NCBI GenBank assembly: GCA_913057645.1
Contig: CAJXOU010000004.1
Span: forward strand, 1 to 64,000
Length of the DNA: 64,000 nucleotides
From: an uncultured Rhodobiaceae bacterium
GTDB lineage: Bacteria > Pseudomonadota > Alphaproteobacteria > Parvibaculales > Parvibaculaceae
Direction: 5' to 3'
Part shown: positions 24,926 to 33,136 of the stretch, in pieces
Layout: the number at the start of each line of letters is the position of its first letter
Numbering within the stretch: position 1 is the stretch's first letter
Program-made: the position numbers and the translations under genes
Notes under the pieces: generated by a model
Database searches by the model: none
What the model was told of the DNA's origin: nothing
Seen by the model: the letters and a program-made list of their open reading frames with translations, nothing else

Positions 24926-26320
24926 CTACATTTCGCCTGAGGCATATTCAGGTTTCGGTTCGAACGAACGGTCGAGGTCGGCGGGCGCGTAGCGCCGGCC
25001 CCAGGCGACGATCGGAATTTTCTTGTCGCCCTCACCGCCACGCACCGGGTTCACATACTCCCAGGCGATCTTGCCCTCGGGCGTGACTTCGATGAGACGG
25101 CCCGCCTGTGATTCCGTAATGAGCGTGTTGCCGTTTGGCAGGCGTTGCGAGGCGGAGCGCAGGACGCTTTTCAGCGGGTCATCCTTCGTGCCTTCATAGG
25201 CCCAGACGATTTCCATCGTCTCGGGGGCGAATTCCATGACCCGGGAACCGCCGGGGCCGTTGTAGTTTCCGTTATTGTCGAAAAGGAGAACGTTGCCGTT
25301 CGCAAGCGGCTCGGCGTCATGCTGCCCGACCCAGGGACCGAGCGTGCCCCAGACAAGCTCTTCGGTCTTCGGGTCGAGTACCGCGACGAGCTTTACATTG
25401 CGGAAGCTGATCATGAGATCTCCTTCGCGCGCGACGTTCATGGCGGCGCCCGCTTCGGCGCCGACTTCCTTGACGGAATTGGTATGGAGAGGGTCCTGCC
25501 CTGTGCGGCGGGAAAGGCCGCTGAGGAGCCATTTGAAACGCGACTCCGCAAAAACGTCCAGAAGCGAAAGGCGCTTCTCGACTTTCCCGTCAGGCGAAAG
25601 AATGACGAGGAAATCCTCGATGAGCGGTGTTTCGAGTCCCTGCCCTTCGACCGGCTCGTGGCGCATCTCATGTGTCAGTGCGTAAATCGTTCCGTCCGCG
25701 CCGACCTCGACATCGTGATGCGCGCGCTCGTCGAGATAGCTCCACACGACATTCGAATTCCTGTCGAGCTTGACGAGCCCGAGGCCCCAGGGCGTATCGC
25801 CGGAACCTTCGTAAACGGCGAGGAGATCGCCGTTCGGGTACATGTAGCTTTTGCGGATATAGATGTGTGGGCCGAGCGTGCCTGCCGCTTCGACGTCTTC
25901 GGTCCATATCTTCTCGGGCGGAATGAACCAGCGGTGGACTTCGCGGCCCTTCATGTCGACAAGGAAGGCGCTCGGCTCATGCGACGAGGTGTAGAGGGTG
26001 TAGCCTTCAAGCGCGGTGGCGGCATCATGCGCAACGACACCCTTGTCGTCGCTCCGCGCGTCGTACCAGAGATCCGTCTGGTAGCGGTCGCCATACTGCG
26101 TCGCCTGCGCGTAAAGCGCACCGGCCGCGTCATGGGCATTCGTCAGCAGCTTGTAGGGCGGCACACGCGAAAGAACGGTCCACGCACCTGCGAGAAAAGC
26201 GATCAACGCTATGGAAAGAACGAAAGCGGCAGGGCCGATCCATCCGCCTTTTGGCTCTTGCGCTGTTTCAGGGAGGGATTGAGTTCGGACAGAGTCCGAC
26301 CCGGCATGCTGATAGGTCAT
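24926..26320 (-). CDS. Membrane-anchored arylsulfotransferase-like beta-propeller protein
   Basis: A 464-residue protein with one N-terminal transmembrane helix (about 28-50) and a large extracytoplasmic domain of the arylsulfotransferase (ASST) family, a propeller built of repeated units such as NGDLLAVYEG, WGTLGPWVGQHDAEPLANGNVLLFDN and LPNGNTLITESQAGRLIEVTP. True ASST enzymes transfer sulfate between phenols in the periplasm through a histidine; which histidine would serve here cannot be decided by eye. First gene of the four-gene sulfotransferase operon, downstream of gntR on the same strand (127-bp gap). A sulfate-transfer or sensing role fits the context but is inferred. Confidence 0.82.
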   Translation of the reverse strand: MTYQHAGSDSVRTQSLPETAQEPKGGWIGPAAFVLSIALIAFLAGAWTVLSRVPPYKLLTNAHDAAGALYAQATQYGDRYQTDLWYDARSDDKGVVAHDAATALEGYTLYTSSHEPSAFLVDMKGREVHRWFIPPEKIWTEDVEAAGTLGPHIYIRKSYMYPNGDLLAVYEGSGDTPWGLGLVKLDRNSNVVWSYLDERAHHDVEVGADGTIYALTHEMRHEPVEGQGLETPLIEDFLVILSPDGKVEKRLSLLDVFAESRFKWLLSGLSRRTGQDPLHTNSVKEVGAEAGAAMNVAREGDLMISFRNVKLVAVLDPKTEELVWGTLGPWVGQHDAEPLANGNVLLFDNNGNYNGPGGSRVMEFAPETMEIVWAYEGTKDDPLKSVLRSASQRLPNGNTLITESQAGRLIEVTPEGKIAWEYVNPVRGGEGDKKIPIVAWGRRYAPADLDRSFEPKPEYASGEM

Positions 26321-26447
26321 GTCGCTTTGCCTGCTGCAATCCGCCCGGACAGATCGAAGCGCGGGGGCGTGGCGAGAAGAAGACCTAAGCTGGGCGATTC
26401 ATGGGCGGGAGACATTCCCGTCACGAAGATTCACGCAAGATGCACGC

Positions 26448-27149
26448 TCAATCTTCAAGATCGAAATCGTTGATGAGCGTTACATGATTGCGGAGAATTT
26501 TCGCAGCAAGGTCGGCATCGCGCGCGAGTACCGCATCGAGAATTTCTCGATGAATCGCGCCCGCCTCGCTGAAGTCGACCGCATTGCCCGCGAACTGTTT
26601 CCTGTAGAAGAGCAACCGGTAACGCCGCGCTTCTTCGTAGAGACGTTGCTGCATGCGCGAGAGGCGCTTCGAACCAGCGCCCGCGATGATCGCGAAGTGA
26701 AAGGCGCGGTGTGCATCTTCGTAGGCCGCGAAATTGCTGTCGCTTGCCTCGCCTAGCAGCGCCGCGAGGCGGCGCTCCAGCACATGGAAGGCGGCGACGA
26801 GCGAGGCTTCCCATGTCTCCTCGCCCTTCTCGATGGCGGCGCGCACGCCCGCCTCCTCCACCACCTGGCGGAGCATGACGATCTCGTTGAAATCCTCTCG
26901 GCTCATCGCCGCGACGCGGAAGCCGCGCTGGCCTTCCGACTGGACGAGCCCTTCGCCGACGAGACGCGACAGCGCCTCCCTGACGGGGCTCATGCCCGCG
27001 CCATAGCGCTCGGTGAGTTCGGCCATGCCGAGCCGGCGGCCGGGCTCCAGCAGGCCGTTCAGAATGTCGGCACGCAGCCGCCCCGCCACCCCGGCTGAGA
27101 GGGTGCGGTCCGGACGGGAAGTCTTAATTTCGAAATTTTCTATCGACAT
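26448..27149 (-). CDS. GntR-family transcriptional regulator (FCD type)
   Basis: A 233-residue GntR/FadR-type regulator. The winged helix lies at about 18-80 (RLRADILNGLLEPGRRLGMAELTERYG, then PVREALSRL), followed by an all-helical FCD ligand domain with metal-type histidines (HRAFHFAI, IHREIL, NHV). It is divergent from the amidohydrolase at 27208 with only 58 bp between the starts, so it most likely controls that gene and itself. A perfect 12-bp palindrome within its fifth to ninth codons (27126-27137) is a possible operator. Confidence 0.9.
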   Translation of the reverse strand: MSIENFEIKTSRPDRTLSAGVAGRLRADILNGLLEPGRRLGMAELTERYGAGMSPVREALSRLVGEGLVQSEGQRGFRVAAMSREDFNEIVMLRQVVEEAGVRAAIEKGEETWEASLVAAFHVLERRLAALLGEASDSNFAAYEDAHRAFHFAIIAGAGSKRLSRMQQRLYEEARRYRLLFYRKQFAGNAVDFSEAGAIHREILDAVLARDADLAAKILRNHVTLINDFDLED

Positions 27150-27170
27150 CGAAATTACATCTACCTAGGT
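27126..27170. promoter_or_regulatory. Candidate GntR operator/promoter segment
   Basis: AATTTCGAAATT (27126-27137) is a perfect palindrome; the half-element TCGAAATTA recurs at 27149-27157, and ACCTAGGT (27163-27170) is another perfect palindrome. This AT-rich cluster at the start of gntR and in the 58-bp divergent gap stands out from the GC-rich surroundings. Autoregulation by the FCD-type regulator is the simplest reading. Confidence 0.5.
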
Positions 27171-27207
27171 TCTTCGCAAATGCCAAGCACGGCTTGAGGA
27201 GGGACCG

Positions 27208-28605
27208 ATGGCGAAGCTCATCATCAAGGGCGGCCGCGTATTGACCATGACGGACGGCGCGGGCGAGCAGCGCGCCGATGTGCTCGTCGAGGATGGAAAG
27301 ATTGCCGATATCGCCCCGGATATTTCCGCCGACGCGGAGGTGATCGACGCAACGGACGCGATCGTGATCCCGGGCTTCGTCGATACGCACCGTCATGTCT
27401 GGCAGACGCAGCTGCGCACCGTCGCAACCGACTGGAGCCTCTTCGACTATTTCGTCGAGATGCGGCTTTCCTATTCGACGTTCTACACGGCCGAAGACGC
27501 CTATCTCGGTAACTATGTCGGCGCGCTGGAGGCGCTCGACGCGGGCATCACCACGCTGGTCGATCACTGCCACATCCTGAACACGCCGGAGCACGCGGAG
27601 GAAGCCGCTCGCGGGCTGCAGGATTCGGGCATGCGTGCGATCTTCTGCTACGGCACCTTTCCGAACGAACCGCGCGTGCCCATGCAGGTGCCGGACGATC
27701 CTGACTGGCGCCACAAGACGGCGCGGGAGCTGAAGGCTCATCGTCTGTCGGACAGCCGTGGCCTCGTGCGCTTCGGCTTTGCGCCGTCGGAAGCGGAAGC
27801 GATGCCGTTCGAGGATCTCGCCGCCGAAATCAAGCTCGCGCGGGAACTGGGTGCGGGCGCGATCTCACTGCACGCGGCGATGGGCTCCTACGCCTTCGAC
27901 GCGCATGTCGTCGAGAACCTCAAGAAAGAAGGCCTGCTCGGCCCCGATCTTCTTTTCGTGCACGGCTCCGCCTTCACCGACCTCGAACTCGATCTCATCC
28001 GGGAGGCCGGTGCAGGCATCTCGGCGACGCCCGAAACCGAATTGCAGATGGGCATGGGCTTCCCCGTTGCGCATCGCGCGCATGCGCATGGCGTGAGGAC
28101 CGGCCTCGGCATCGATATCGTCTCGAATTATTCGGGTGACATGTTCCTGCCCATGCGGCTTGCGCTGCAATCGACCCGCGCGCTCCGCAATGCCGAATAC
28201 GAAGCGCGGAAGCGCGCGCCATCTGTCATTGAGCCGAAGGCAGAAAGCGTTCTCCGCATGGCTACCATCGGCGGCGCCGAAGCGATCAACATGCAGAAGG
28301 AAATCGGCACGCTCGAAAAGGGCAAGAGCGCGGATATCGCCATCATCTCGACCGGCGCGATCCACATGACGCCCTCCTTCGACGCCGTCGGCGCGCTCGT
28401 GATGAACGCACGTCCGAGCGACATTTCCACCGTGCTCGTGAACGGCAAAATCGTGAAGCGCGACGGCAAGCTCGTCGGCGTCGACTGGCCTTCCCTCCGG
28501 AGCCGCTTCGCCGCCTCGGCGAACCGCATCATGGACGGCTTCCGGACGGTCGACATTCCCGCGACGACAGAAGCGACGCGGCCGATCATCCCACATCTCG
28601 AATGA
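27208..28605 (+). CDS. Amidohydrolase family protein (cytosine deaminase/TRZ-ATZ type)
   Basis: A 465-residue metal-dependent hydrolase of the amidohydrolase superfamily. The first metal ligands are His61 and His63 (GFVDTHRHVWQ), further ligands lie in ISLHAAMGS and LFVHGSAF, and the terminal aspartate is in GLGIDIVSN. The composite beta domain is made from the first 55 residues plus the C-terminal KGKSADIAII region. Relatives deaminate or dechlorinate heterocycles or hydrolyse cyclic amides. GAGGAGGGA precedes the ATG. It is divergent from a GntR regulator and followed by an MBL-fold hydrolase, which may act on its product. Confidence 0.9.
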   Translation: MAKLIIKGGRVLTMTDGAGEQRADVLVEDGKIADIAPDISADAEVIDATDAIVIPGFVDTHRHVWQTQLRTVATDWSLFDYFVEMRLSYSTFYTAEDAYLGNYVGALEALDAGITTLVDHCHILNTPEHAEEAARGLQDSGMRAIFCYGTFPNEPRVPMQVPDDPDWRHKTARELKAHRLSDSRGLVRFGFAPSEAEAMPFEDLAAEIKLARELGAGAISLHAAMGSYAFDAHVVENLKKEGLLGPDLLFVHGSAFTDLELDLIREAGAGISATPETELQMGMGFPVAHRAHAHGVRTGLGIDIVSNYSGDMFLPMRLALQSTRALRNAEYEARKRAPSVIEPKAESVLRMATIGGAEAINMQKEIGTLEKGKSADIAIISTGAIHMTPSFDAVGALVMNARPSDISTVLVNGKIVKRDGKLVGVDWPSLRSRFAASANRIMDGFRTVDIPATTEATRPIIPHLE

Positions 28606-28670
28606 GTGCTTGAAGCACACCGCGCACAGCCCGACACTGGGGCAAACACATATAGCCGAGGGGGGATGAC

Positions 28671-29651
28671 ATGGGTCTGGGTCTGAGCCGGTTTCAATAC
28701 ACCAAGGGTCTGCACGATCTCGGCAGTGGCGGCTATGCCTGGCTGCAGCCGGATGGCGGTTGGGGCTGGTCGAATGCCGGGCTCGTCGTGGATGGCGGTG
28801 AAAGCTTCCTGATCGATACGCTGTTCGACGTGCCGCTGACGCGCGAGATGCTCGACGCGATGAAAAAGGCGGAGCCGAAGGCGGCGGCGAAGATCGGCAC
28901 CGTGGTCAACACGCATCACAATGGTGATCACTGCAACGGCAACGAGTGCTGCAAGGGCGCGGAGATCATCGCGCACAAGCTCGCCGTCGAGGGTATGCGC
29001 CACGAGCCTCCCGCCCTGTTGGCAGGCTTCCTCGACATGGCGCCGCAGATGGGCGACCTCGGAAAGTATGTCACGCAGTGTTTCGGCCCGTTCGACTTCA
29101 AGGGCGTAACGCAGACCTTACCGACCACGACTTTCGAGACCGAGCTGACGCGGCATGTCGGCGCGAAGGAAATCCGCATCATGCATGTCGGCCCCGCGCA
29201 CACGCCGGGCGACGCGCTTGTTTATGTTCCCGCAGACAGGACAGTCTTCACCGGCGACATTCTCTTCATCGAGGGGCATCCGATCATGTGGGAAGGCCCC
29301 GTGGGCAACTGGATCGACGCCTGCGACAAGATCATCGCCATGGACGTCGAGACCGTCGTGCCCGGACACGGGCCGATCACCGGCAAGAACGGCGTGCAGG
29401 CCGTGCGCGATTATCTCGTCTATATCCGCGACGAAGCGAAGAAGCGCTACGACGCCGGGCTCTCCGCCTTCGATGCCGCCCTCGACATCGACATGACCGA
29501 TTACGACAGCTGGGGCGACGGCGAGCGGATCGTGGTCAACGTCTCGACGCTTTACAAGGAATTCTCGGGCGACGACACGCCGAACGACGTACCGACGATC
29601 TTCGGCCAGATGGCGGAACTCACGAAGCGGCAGGGGCGGCTGCGCGCCTGA
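28671..29651 (+). CDS. Metallo-beta-lactamase-fold hydrolase with HHNGDH metal motif
   Basis: A 326-residue MBL-fold hydrolase. The metal motif reads THHNGDH (81-87): aligned to THxHxDH, the second histidine is asparagine (Asn84). The remaining ligands look normal: HVGPAHTPGD, FTGDILF and VVPGHGP. Related MBL proteins with HxNGDH are known to me from annotation, so this may be a subfamily trait rather than damage. AGGGGGG precedes the ATG. The last 77 bp including the stop are repeated at 30140-30216. Confidence 0.88.
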   Translation: MGLGLSRFQYTKGLHDLGSGGYAWLQPDGGWGWSNAGLVVDGGESFLIDTLFDVPLTREMLDAMKKAEPKAAAKIGTVVNTHHNGDHCNGNECCKGAEIIAHKLAVEGMRHEPPALLAGFLDMAPQMGDLGKYVTQCFGPFDFKGVTQTLPTTTFETELTRHVGAKEIRIMHVGPAHTPGDALVYVPADRTVFTGDILFIEGHPIMWEGPVGNWIDACDKIIAMDVETVVPGHGPITGKNGVQAVRDYLVYIRDEAKKRYDAGLSAFDAALDIDMTDYDSWGDGERIVVNVSTLYKEFSGDDTPNDVPTIFGQMAELTKRQGRLRA

Positions 29652-29656
29652 CGTCG
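29580..29656 (+). repeat. Direct repeat A (3' end of MBL-fold gene)
   Basis: These 77 bp hold the last codons of the MBL-fold gene, its stop and 5 bp beyond. They recur at 30140-30216 with four mismatches, two of which change an amino acid when both are translated in the original frame. Together the copies flank an AT-rich segment of 483 bp. Confidence 0.95.
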
Positions 29657-29776
29657 GACGACCCATATTTTCAATGTAACAGAAGGTTCCGCGTTTGACA
29701 CAGAGCCTACTATAACTAATTGTCGTCGGTGTACCGAGTAAATTTTATTTCAATACAATGACTTGGAGGACAATCC

Positions 29777-30076
29777 ATGGGAAAGTTTCCAAAAGTTCTC
29801 AGTGTATTAGGTGCTAGTTTGGCCATCGCATTGATGGGGGCCACGCCCGTTCTCGGAAAAACAATCATCTATGTTGAAAGTTCGGCTTCGAACGGTCAAA
29901 GCCATTGTGCAGACAGAGGGTTGTTTATGAATTGCTCGCTGGAGTATTTGAACAGCGTCTGCACAGATCTCGGCTTTGATACTTCAGCAAACTCTCCCTC
30001 GATGGGTGACGATCCCCGCACTTCCCGTCGAGCTCCCAAGGGGATGCAGAATACGATTCTTGTCGCCTGCGAGTAG
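29777..30076 (+). CDS. Small secreted cysteine-containing hypothetical protein
   Basis: A 99-residue protein with a clear signal peptide (MGKFPKVLSVLGASLAIALMG, cleavage probably near TPVLG/KT). The mature part is about 70 residues with four cysteines (SHCADRG, MNCSLE, NSVCTD and VACE), allowing two disulfides. GGAGGACA precedes the ATG. Codon use and base composition are AT-richer than neighbours. It lies between two copies of the MBL gene tail, so it probably arrived with an insertion. I do not recognise the family. Confidence 0.7.
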   Translation: MGKFPKVLSVLGASLAIALMGATPVLGKTIIYVESSASNGQSHCADRGLFMNCSLEYLNSVCTDLGFDTSANSPSMGDDPRTSRRAPKGMQNTILVACE

Positions 30077-30082
30077 AAAACC

Positions 30083-30135
30083 AAGATCGGCAGCAGCATA
30101 AGTGCGAAGCATCGACTTGAGCCGCTGCCGATCTT
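30083..30135 (+). terminator. Inverted repeat, possible terminator or element end
   Basis: AAGATCGGCAGC (30083-30094) and GCTGCCGATCTT (30124-30135) are perfect 12-bp complements with a 29-nt loop. The stem starts 7 bp after the small secreted-protein gene and ends 4 bp before direct repeat B. No T-run follows, so an intrinsic terminator is only one possibility; an end structure of the inserted segment is another. Confidence 0.5.
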
Positions 30136-30139
30136 CCTA

Positions 30140-30216
30140 CCGAACGACGTACCGACGATCTTCGACCAGATGGCGGAACTCGCGAAACGGCAGGGGCGTC
30201 TGCGCGCCTGACGTCG
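30140..30216 (+). repeat. Direct repeat B (displaced copy of MBL-fold gene 3' end)
   Basis: A 77-bp copy of 29580-29656 with four substitutions. Translated in the original frame it gives PNDVPTIFDQMAELAKRQ and the same stop, so it is a detached gene tail with no start. The rest of the gap to the GST gene (30217-30323) shows nothing beyond that gene's GGGAGGACG ribosome site. Confidence 0.95.
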
Positions 30217-30323
30217 CGTATCCCGGGCCGAATGGAACGTCACGCATCCGTGATCGTAGCGCCTGTAGACACTTGCGGCGACGCAACCGATGATCCGCGC
30301 CACCGCCACCCGGGAGGACGATC

Positions 30324-31109
30324 ATGGCAATTCTCTACGAACACCCTCTCTCGCCCTATGCGCAGAAGGTCAAGATTTCCGCGCGCGAAAAAAACATCGA
30401 CCTCGAACTGAGGACGCCGGACGGGATCGGCGCTGGCGGCGCGCAGGGAGAGTTCGTTGATGCCAATCCCCGCGCAGAGGTTCCCGCTCTGATCGACGGC
30501 GATGTGCGCATCTTCGACTCGACGATCATTCTTGAATACCTGGAGGACCGTACGCCCTCGCCCGCCATGCTGCCGGCGACACCCGCCGCGCGGGCGAAAG
30601 TGCGCATGATCGAAGAGGTCTGCGATACGCATTACGAGGCGATCAACTGGGGCCTCGGCGAGATTGCCTATTTCAAACGCGCTTCCGGCGCGAAGGCAAA
30701 GGAAATGCAGGATCGCGCCTCGCGGCAGACGGCGAAGCTCCAGAGCTGGCTGACCAAGCAACTCGGAAGCGCCGACTGGTTCAATGACCGGGCCTTCGGC
30801 TGGGGCGATCTGTCGGTCGTTCCTTACGTGAATGCCTCCGTCGGCTTCGGCAACGGACCGGAGGAAGGCTCGATTCTCGGCAAATGGCTCGCGCGCGCCA
30901 ACGAACGACCCAGCGTGGCCCGCACCGCACAGGAAGCGATCGACAGCATCGCGGGGATGCAGCAGGTCGCGAATGTGCTGGAACAGGGTTTGTTCAAGCG
31001 AGAGTATCGCGACCACCGCCTCGAATGGATGATGAAGACGGGCGGGCCGGAGATCGTTCTCGACGGACTGAAGAAGAACAACATCCGCTACAGCTACGAA
31101 TTCGAATAG
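30324..31109 (+). CDS. Glutathione S-transferase family protein
   Basis: A 261-residue GST-like protein. The thioredoxin-fold half begins MAILYEHPLSPYAQKVKISAREKN, with EVPALIDGDVRIFDSTIILEYLE carrying the glutathione-binding cis-Pro and the D-S-x-I-I motif. The helical half has FGWGDLSVVPYV. The C-terminal 60 residues are longer than usual. GGGAGGACG precedes the ATG. First of a three-gene run with a second GST-like gene and a GH84-like gene. The substrate is unknown. Confidence 0.88.
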   Translation: MAILYEHPLSPYAQKVKISAREKNIDLELRTPDGIGAGGAQGEFVDANPRAEVPALIDGDVRIFDSTIILEYLEDRTPSPAMLPATPAARAKVRMIEEVCDTHYEAINWGLGEIAYFKRASGAKAKEMQDRASRQTAKLQSWLTKQLGSADWFNDRAFGWGDLSVVPYVNASVGFGNGPEEGSILGKWLARANERPSVARTAQEAIDSIAGMQQVANVLEQGLFKREYRDHRLEWMMKTGGPEIVLDGLKKNNIRYSYEFE

Positions 31110-31117
31110 GAAACGAC

Positions 31118-32050
31118 ATGGCCGCCAACGCGCAATCGATCATCCTGCATCAATACGACATCTCGCCTTTCTCCGAGAAAGTGCGCGTGGTTCTGGGCAT
31201 CAAGGGGCTCGACTGGTTTGCCTGTGACGAGCCCGTCATCATGCCGAAGCCCGAGCTGACGGCCCTGACCGGTGGCTACCGCAAGATTCCGGTGATGCAG
31301 ATCGGTGCCGATATCTATTGCGACTCGCAGATCATCATCCGCGAACTGGAACGCCGCTTCCCCTCGCCGTCGATCCATGCCGGTTCGGACAACGGCACCG
31401 GCTGGGGAATTGCTATGTGGACCGACCGCGTTCTCTTCCAGGCGGCGGTTGCGATCATCTTCGGCGGCGGCACGCCCCTTGCCGACGAGGCCTTCATAAA
31501 GGATCGCGAAAAGCTTACCGGCCGGCCCTTCGACATAGAGGGCATGAAGGCCGCCGCACCGATGATGGCCGAACAGTTCCGCGCCCAGCTCGGCTGGCTC
31601 GAGGAGCAGCTCTCCGACGGCCGGGCCTTCCTTCCTGGCGACAATCCTGGCCTCGCCGATGCGAGCGCCTTCTACAACCTCGCCTTCGTGCGCTGGACAA
31701 GCCCCAACGGCGTAAAGCTCATCGAGAGCTTCCCGGGCGTCGCCGCGTGGGAGAAGCGCGTTGCCGGGATCGGCCACGGGAACAGACAGGAAGTTTCCCG
31801 CGAGGACGCCCTCGACATAGCGAAAGCGACGGCGAGCACGGAAAAGGCAAATGCCGATCCGGGCGAGCCGAATGGGTTGAAGCCGGGCGACACGGTGACC
31901 GTGATGGCAGACGATTATGGACGCGACCCGGTTTCGGGCGAACTCGTTTCATCGTCAGCGCAGCACATCGCACTGAAACGCAACGACCCACGCGTGGGCG
32001 ACGTCGTGGTGCATTTCCCGAGGGCGGGCTTCCTTGTGATGAAGTCGTGA
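31118..32050 (+). CDS. Glutathione S-transferase-like protein with C-terminal extension
   Basis: A 310-residue protein with an N-terminal GST domain (LHQYDISPFSEKVRVVLGIK, KIPVMQIGADIYCDSQIIIRELE) and a helical domain. An added 80-residue C-terminal segment (LKPGDTVTVMADDYGRDPVSG to VGDVVVHFPRAGFLV) looks like a small beta-rich domain. AGGAAACGAC lies before the ATG at 31118. It is not a close duplicate of the upstream GST. Fusion of a GST with this beta domain is unusual in my experience. Confidence 0.85.
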   Translation: MAANAQSIILHQYDISPFSEKVRVVLGIKGLDWFACDEPVIMPKPELTALTGGYRKIPVMQIGADIYCDSQIIIRELERRFPSPSIHAGSDNGTGWGIAMWTDRVLFQAAVAIIFGGGTPLADEAFIKDREKLTGRPFDIEGMKAAAPMMAEQFRAQLGWLEEQLSDGRAFLPGDNPGLADASAFYNLAFVRWTSPNGVKLIESFPGVAAWEKRVAGIGHGNRQEVSREDALDIAKATASTEKANADPGEPNGLKPGDTVTVMADDYGRDPVSGELVSSSAQHIALKRNDPRVGDVVVHFPRAGFLVMKS

Positions 32051-32063
32051 TAGTCTCAGGCGC

Positions 32064-33131
32064 ATGACGCCCGAACTCGGCACTATCGAAGGTTTTTACG
32101 GACGGCCCTGGGACTGGGAAGCGCGCGCCGCCCACGTCACCGCGCTCGCGCCGCACGGCTACGGCTTCTATCTCTATGCGCCGAAGGCCGACGCCTTCCT
32201 GCGGCGGCGCTGGAGCGAGCCGCATCCGGAAAGCGAGAGCGGACATCTCGCAGCTCTCGCCGCGCATTGCCGAAGGGAAGGCGTGCGCTTCGGTGTCGGA
32301 CTGAGCCCCTATGAACTCTATCTCGGCTTCGACGAGGCGACGCGGGAAGCGCTCGCCCGAAAACTCCATGAACTCGACGAAATCGGGATCGACGACCTCG
32401 CCATTCTTTTCGACGACATGCGCGGCGACCTGCCGGGTCTTGCCGAAAAGCAGATCGAGATCGTGGACTTCGCCGCAGAGCGCTCGAAGGCAGGGAGGCT
32501 GATCGTCTGTCCGAGCTATTACACCGACGATCCGATCCTCGACCGTGTCTTCGGCGAAAGGCCCGCAAACTATCTCGAAACCCTGGGCTCAGTGCTCGAC
32601 CCATCCATCGAGATTTTCTGGACAGGCCCGCGCGTCTGCTCGAAGGAGATCACGGCGGACCATCTCGCGCGCGTCGGAGAGACGCTGAAACGCAAGCCCT
32701 TCATCTGGGACAATTATCCGGTGAATGACGGGCAGCGCATGTCGCCCTTCCTGCACCTGCGCGGCTTCACGGGACGCGGGTCGGAAATCGGCGACCGTGT
32801 TTCGGCGCATGGCGTGAACCCCGCCTCGCAACCCTGGCTGAGCCGTATCCCGATGCTTACGCTCGAGGCCGTCTACATGGAAGACACCGGCTACGACGCC
32901 GATGCCGCCTTTCGCGCGGCAGCCGAGGCCGTCGCAGGACCGGAGCTCGCACGCTTGATCGAAGCGGATCTGGAACTGCTACAGGACAAAGGCCTTGATG
33001 GCCTCAGCGAAAAGGAACCGGCGGCGTTGCGAGACCGCTACGCCGCCGTCGATCATCCTTGTGCCCGCGAGGTCATCCAGTGGCTCGACGGCCACTGGCG
33101 GATCACCAACGAAACCGTGCTGACCCAATAG
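32064..33131 (+). CDS. GH84-like beta-N-acetylglucosaminidase (hyaluronidase-type) domain protein
   Basis: A 355-residue TIM-barrel protein with the GH84/NAGidase signature: IEGFYGRPWDWEAR at the N-terminus, YLYAPKADAFLRRRW, and the catalytic aspartate pair in LAILFDDMRGD. KPFIWDNYPVND matches the conserved substrate-pocket segment. GH84 enzymes remove O-GlcNAc or terminal N-acetylglucosamine by substrate-assisted catalysis. This protein is little more than the catalytic barrel and has no signal peptide, so it should be cytosolic. It follows two GST-like genes by 13 bp, an odd pairing, and converges with an SDR gene 5 bp away. Confidence 0.85.
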   Translation: MTPELGTIEGFYGRPWDWEARAAHVTALAPHGYGFYLYAPKADAFLRRRWSEPHPESESGHLAALAAHCRREGVRFGVGLSPYELYLGFDEATREALARKLHELDEIGIDDLAILFDDMRGDLPGLAEKQIEIVDFAAERSKAGRLIVCPSYYTDDPILDRVFGERPANYLETLGSVLDPSIEIFWTGPRVCSKEITADHLARVGETLKRKPFIWDNYPVNDGQRMSPFLHLRGFTGRGSEIGDRVSAHGVNPASQPWLSRIPMLTLEAVYMEDTGYDADAAFRAAAEAVAGPELARLIEADLELLQDKGLDGLSEKEPAALRDRYAAVDHPCAREVIQWLDGHWRITNETVLTQ

Positions 33132-33136
33132 CCGCG

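Noticed and set aside
29657-30139. Insertion sequence or integrase in the AT-rich insert
   Set aside because: Only a 99-residue secreted protein is coded; no transposase or recombinase fits in 483 bp.
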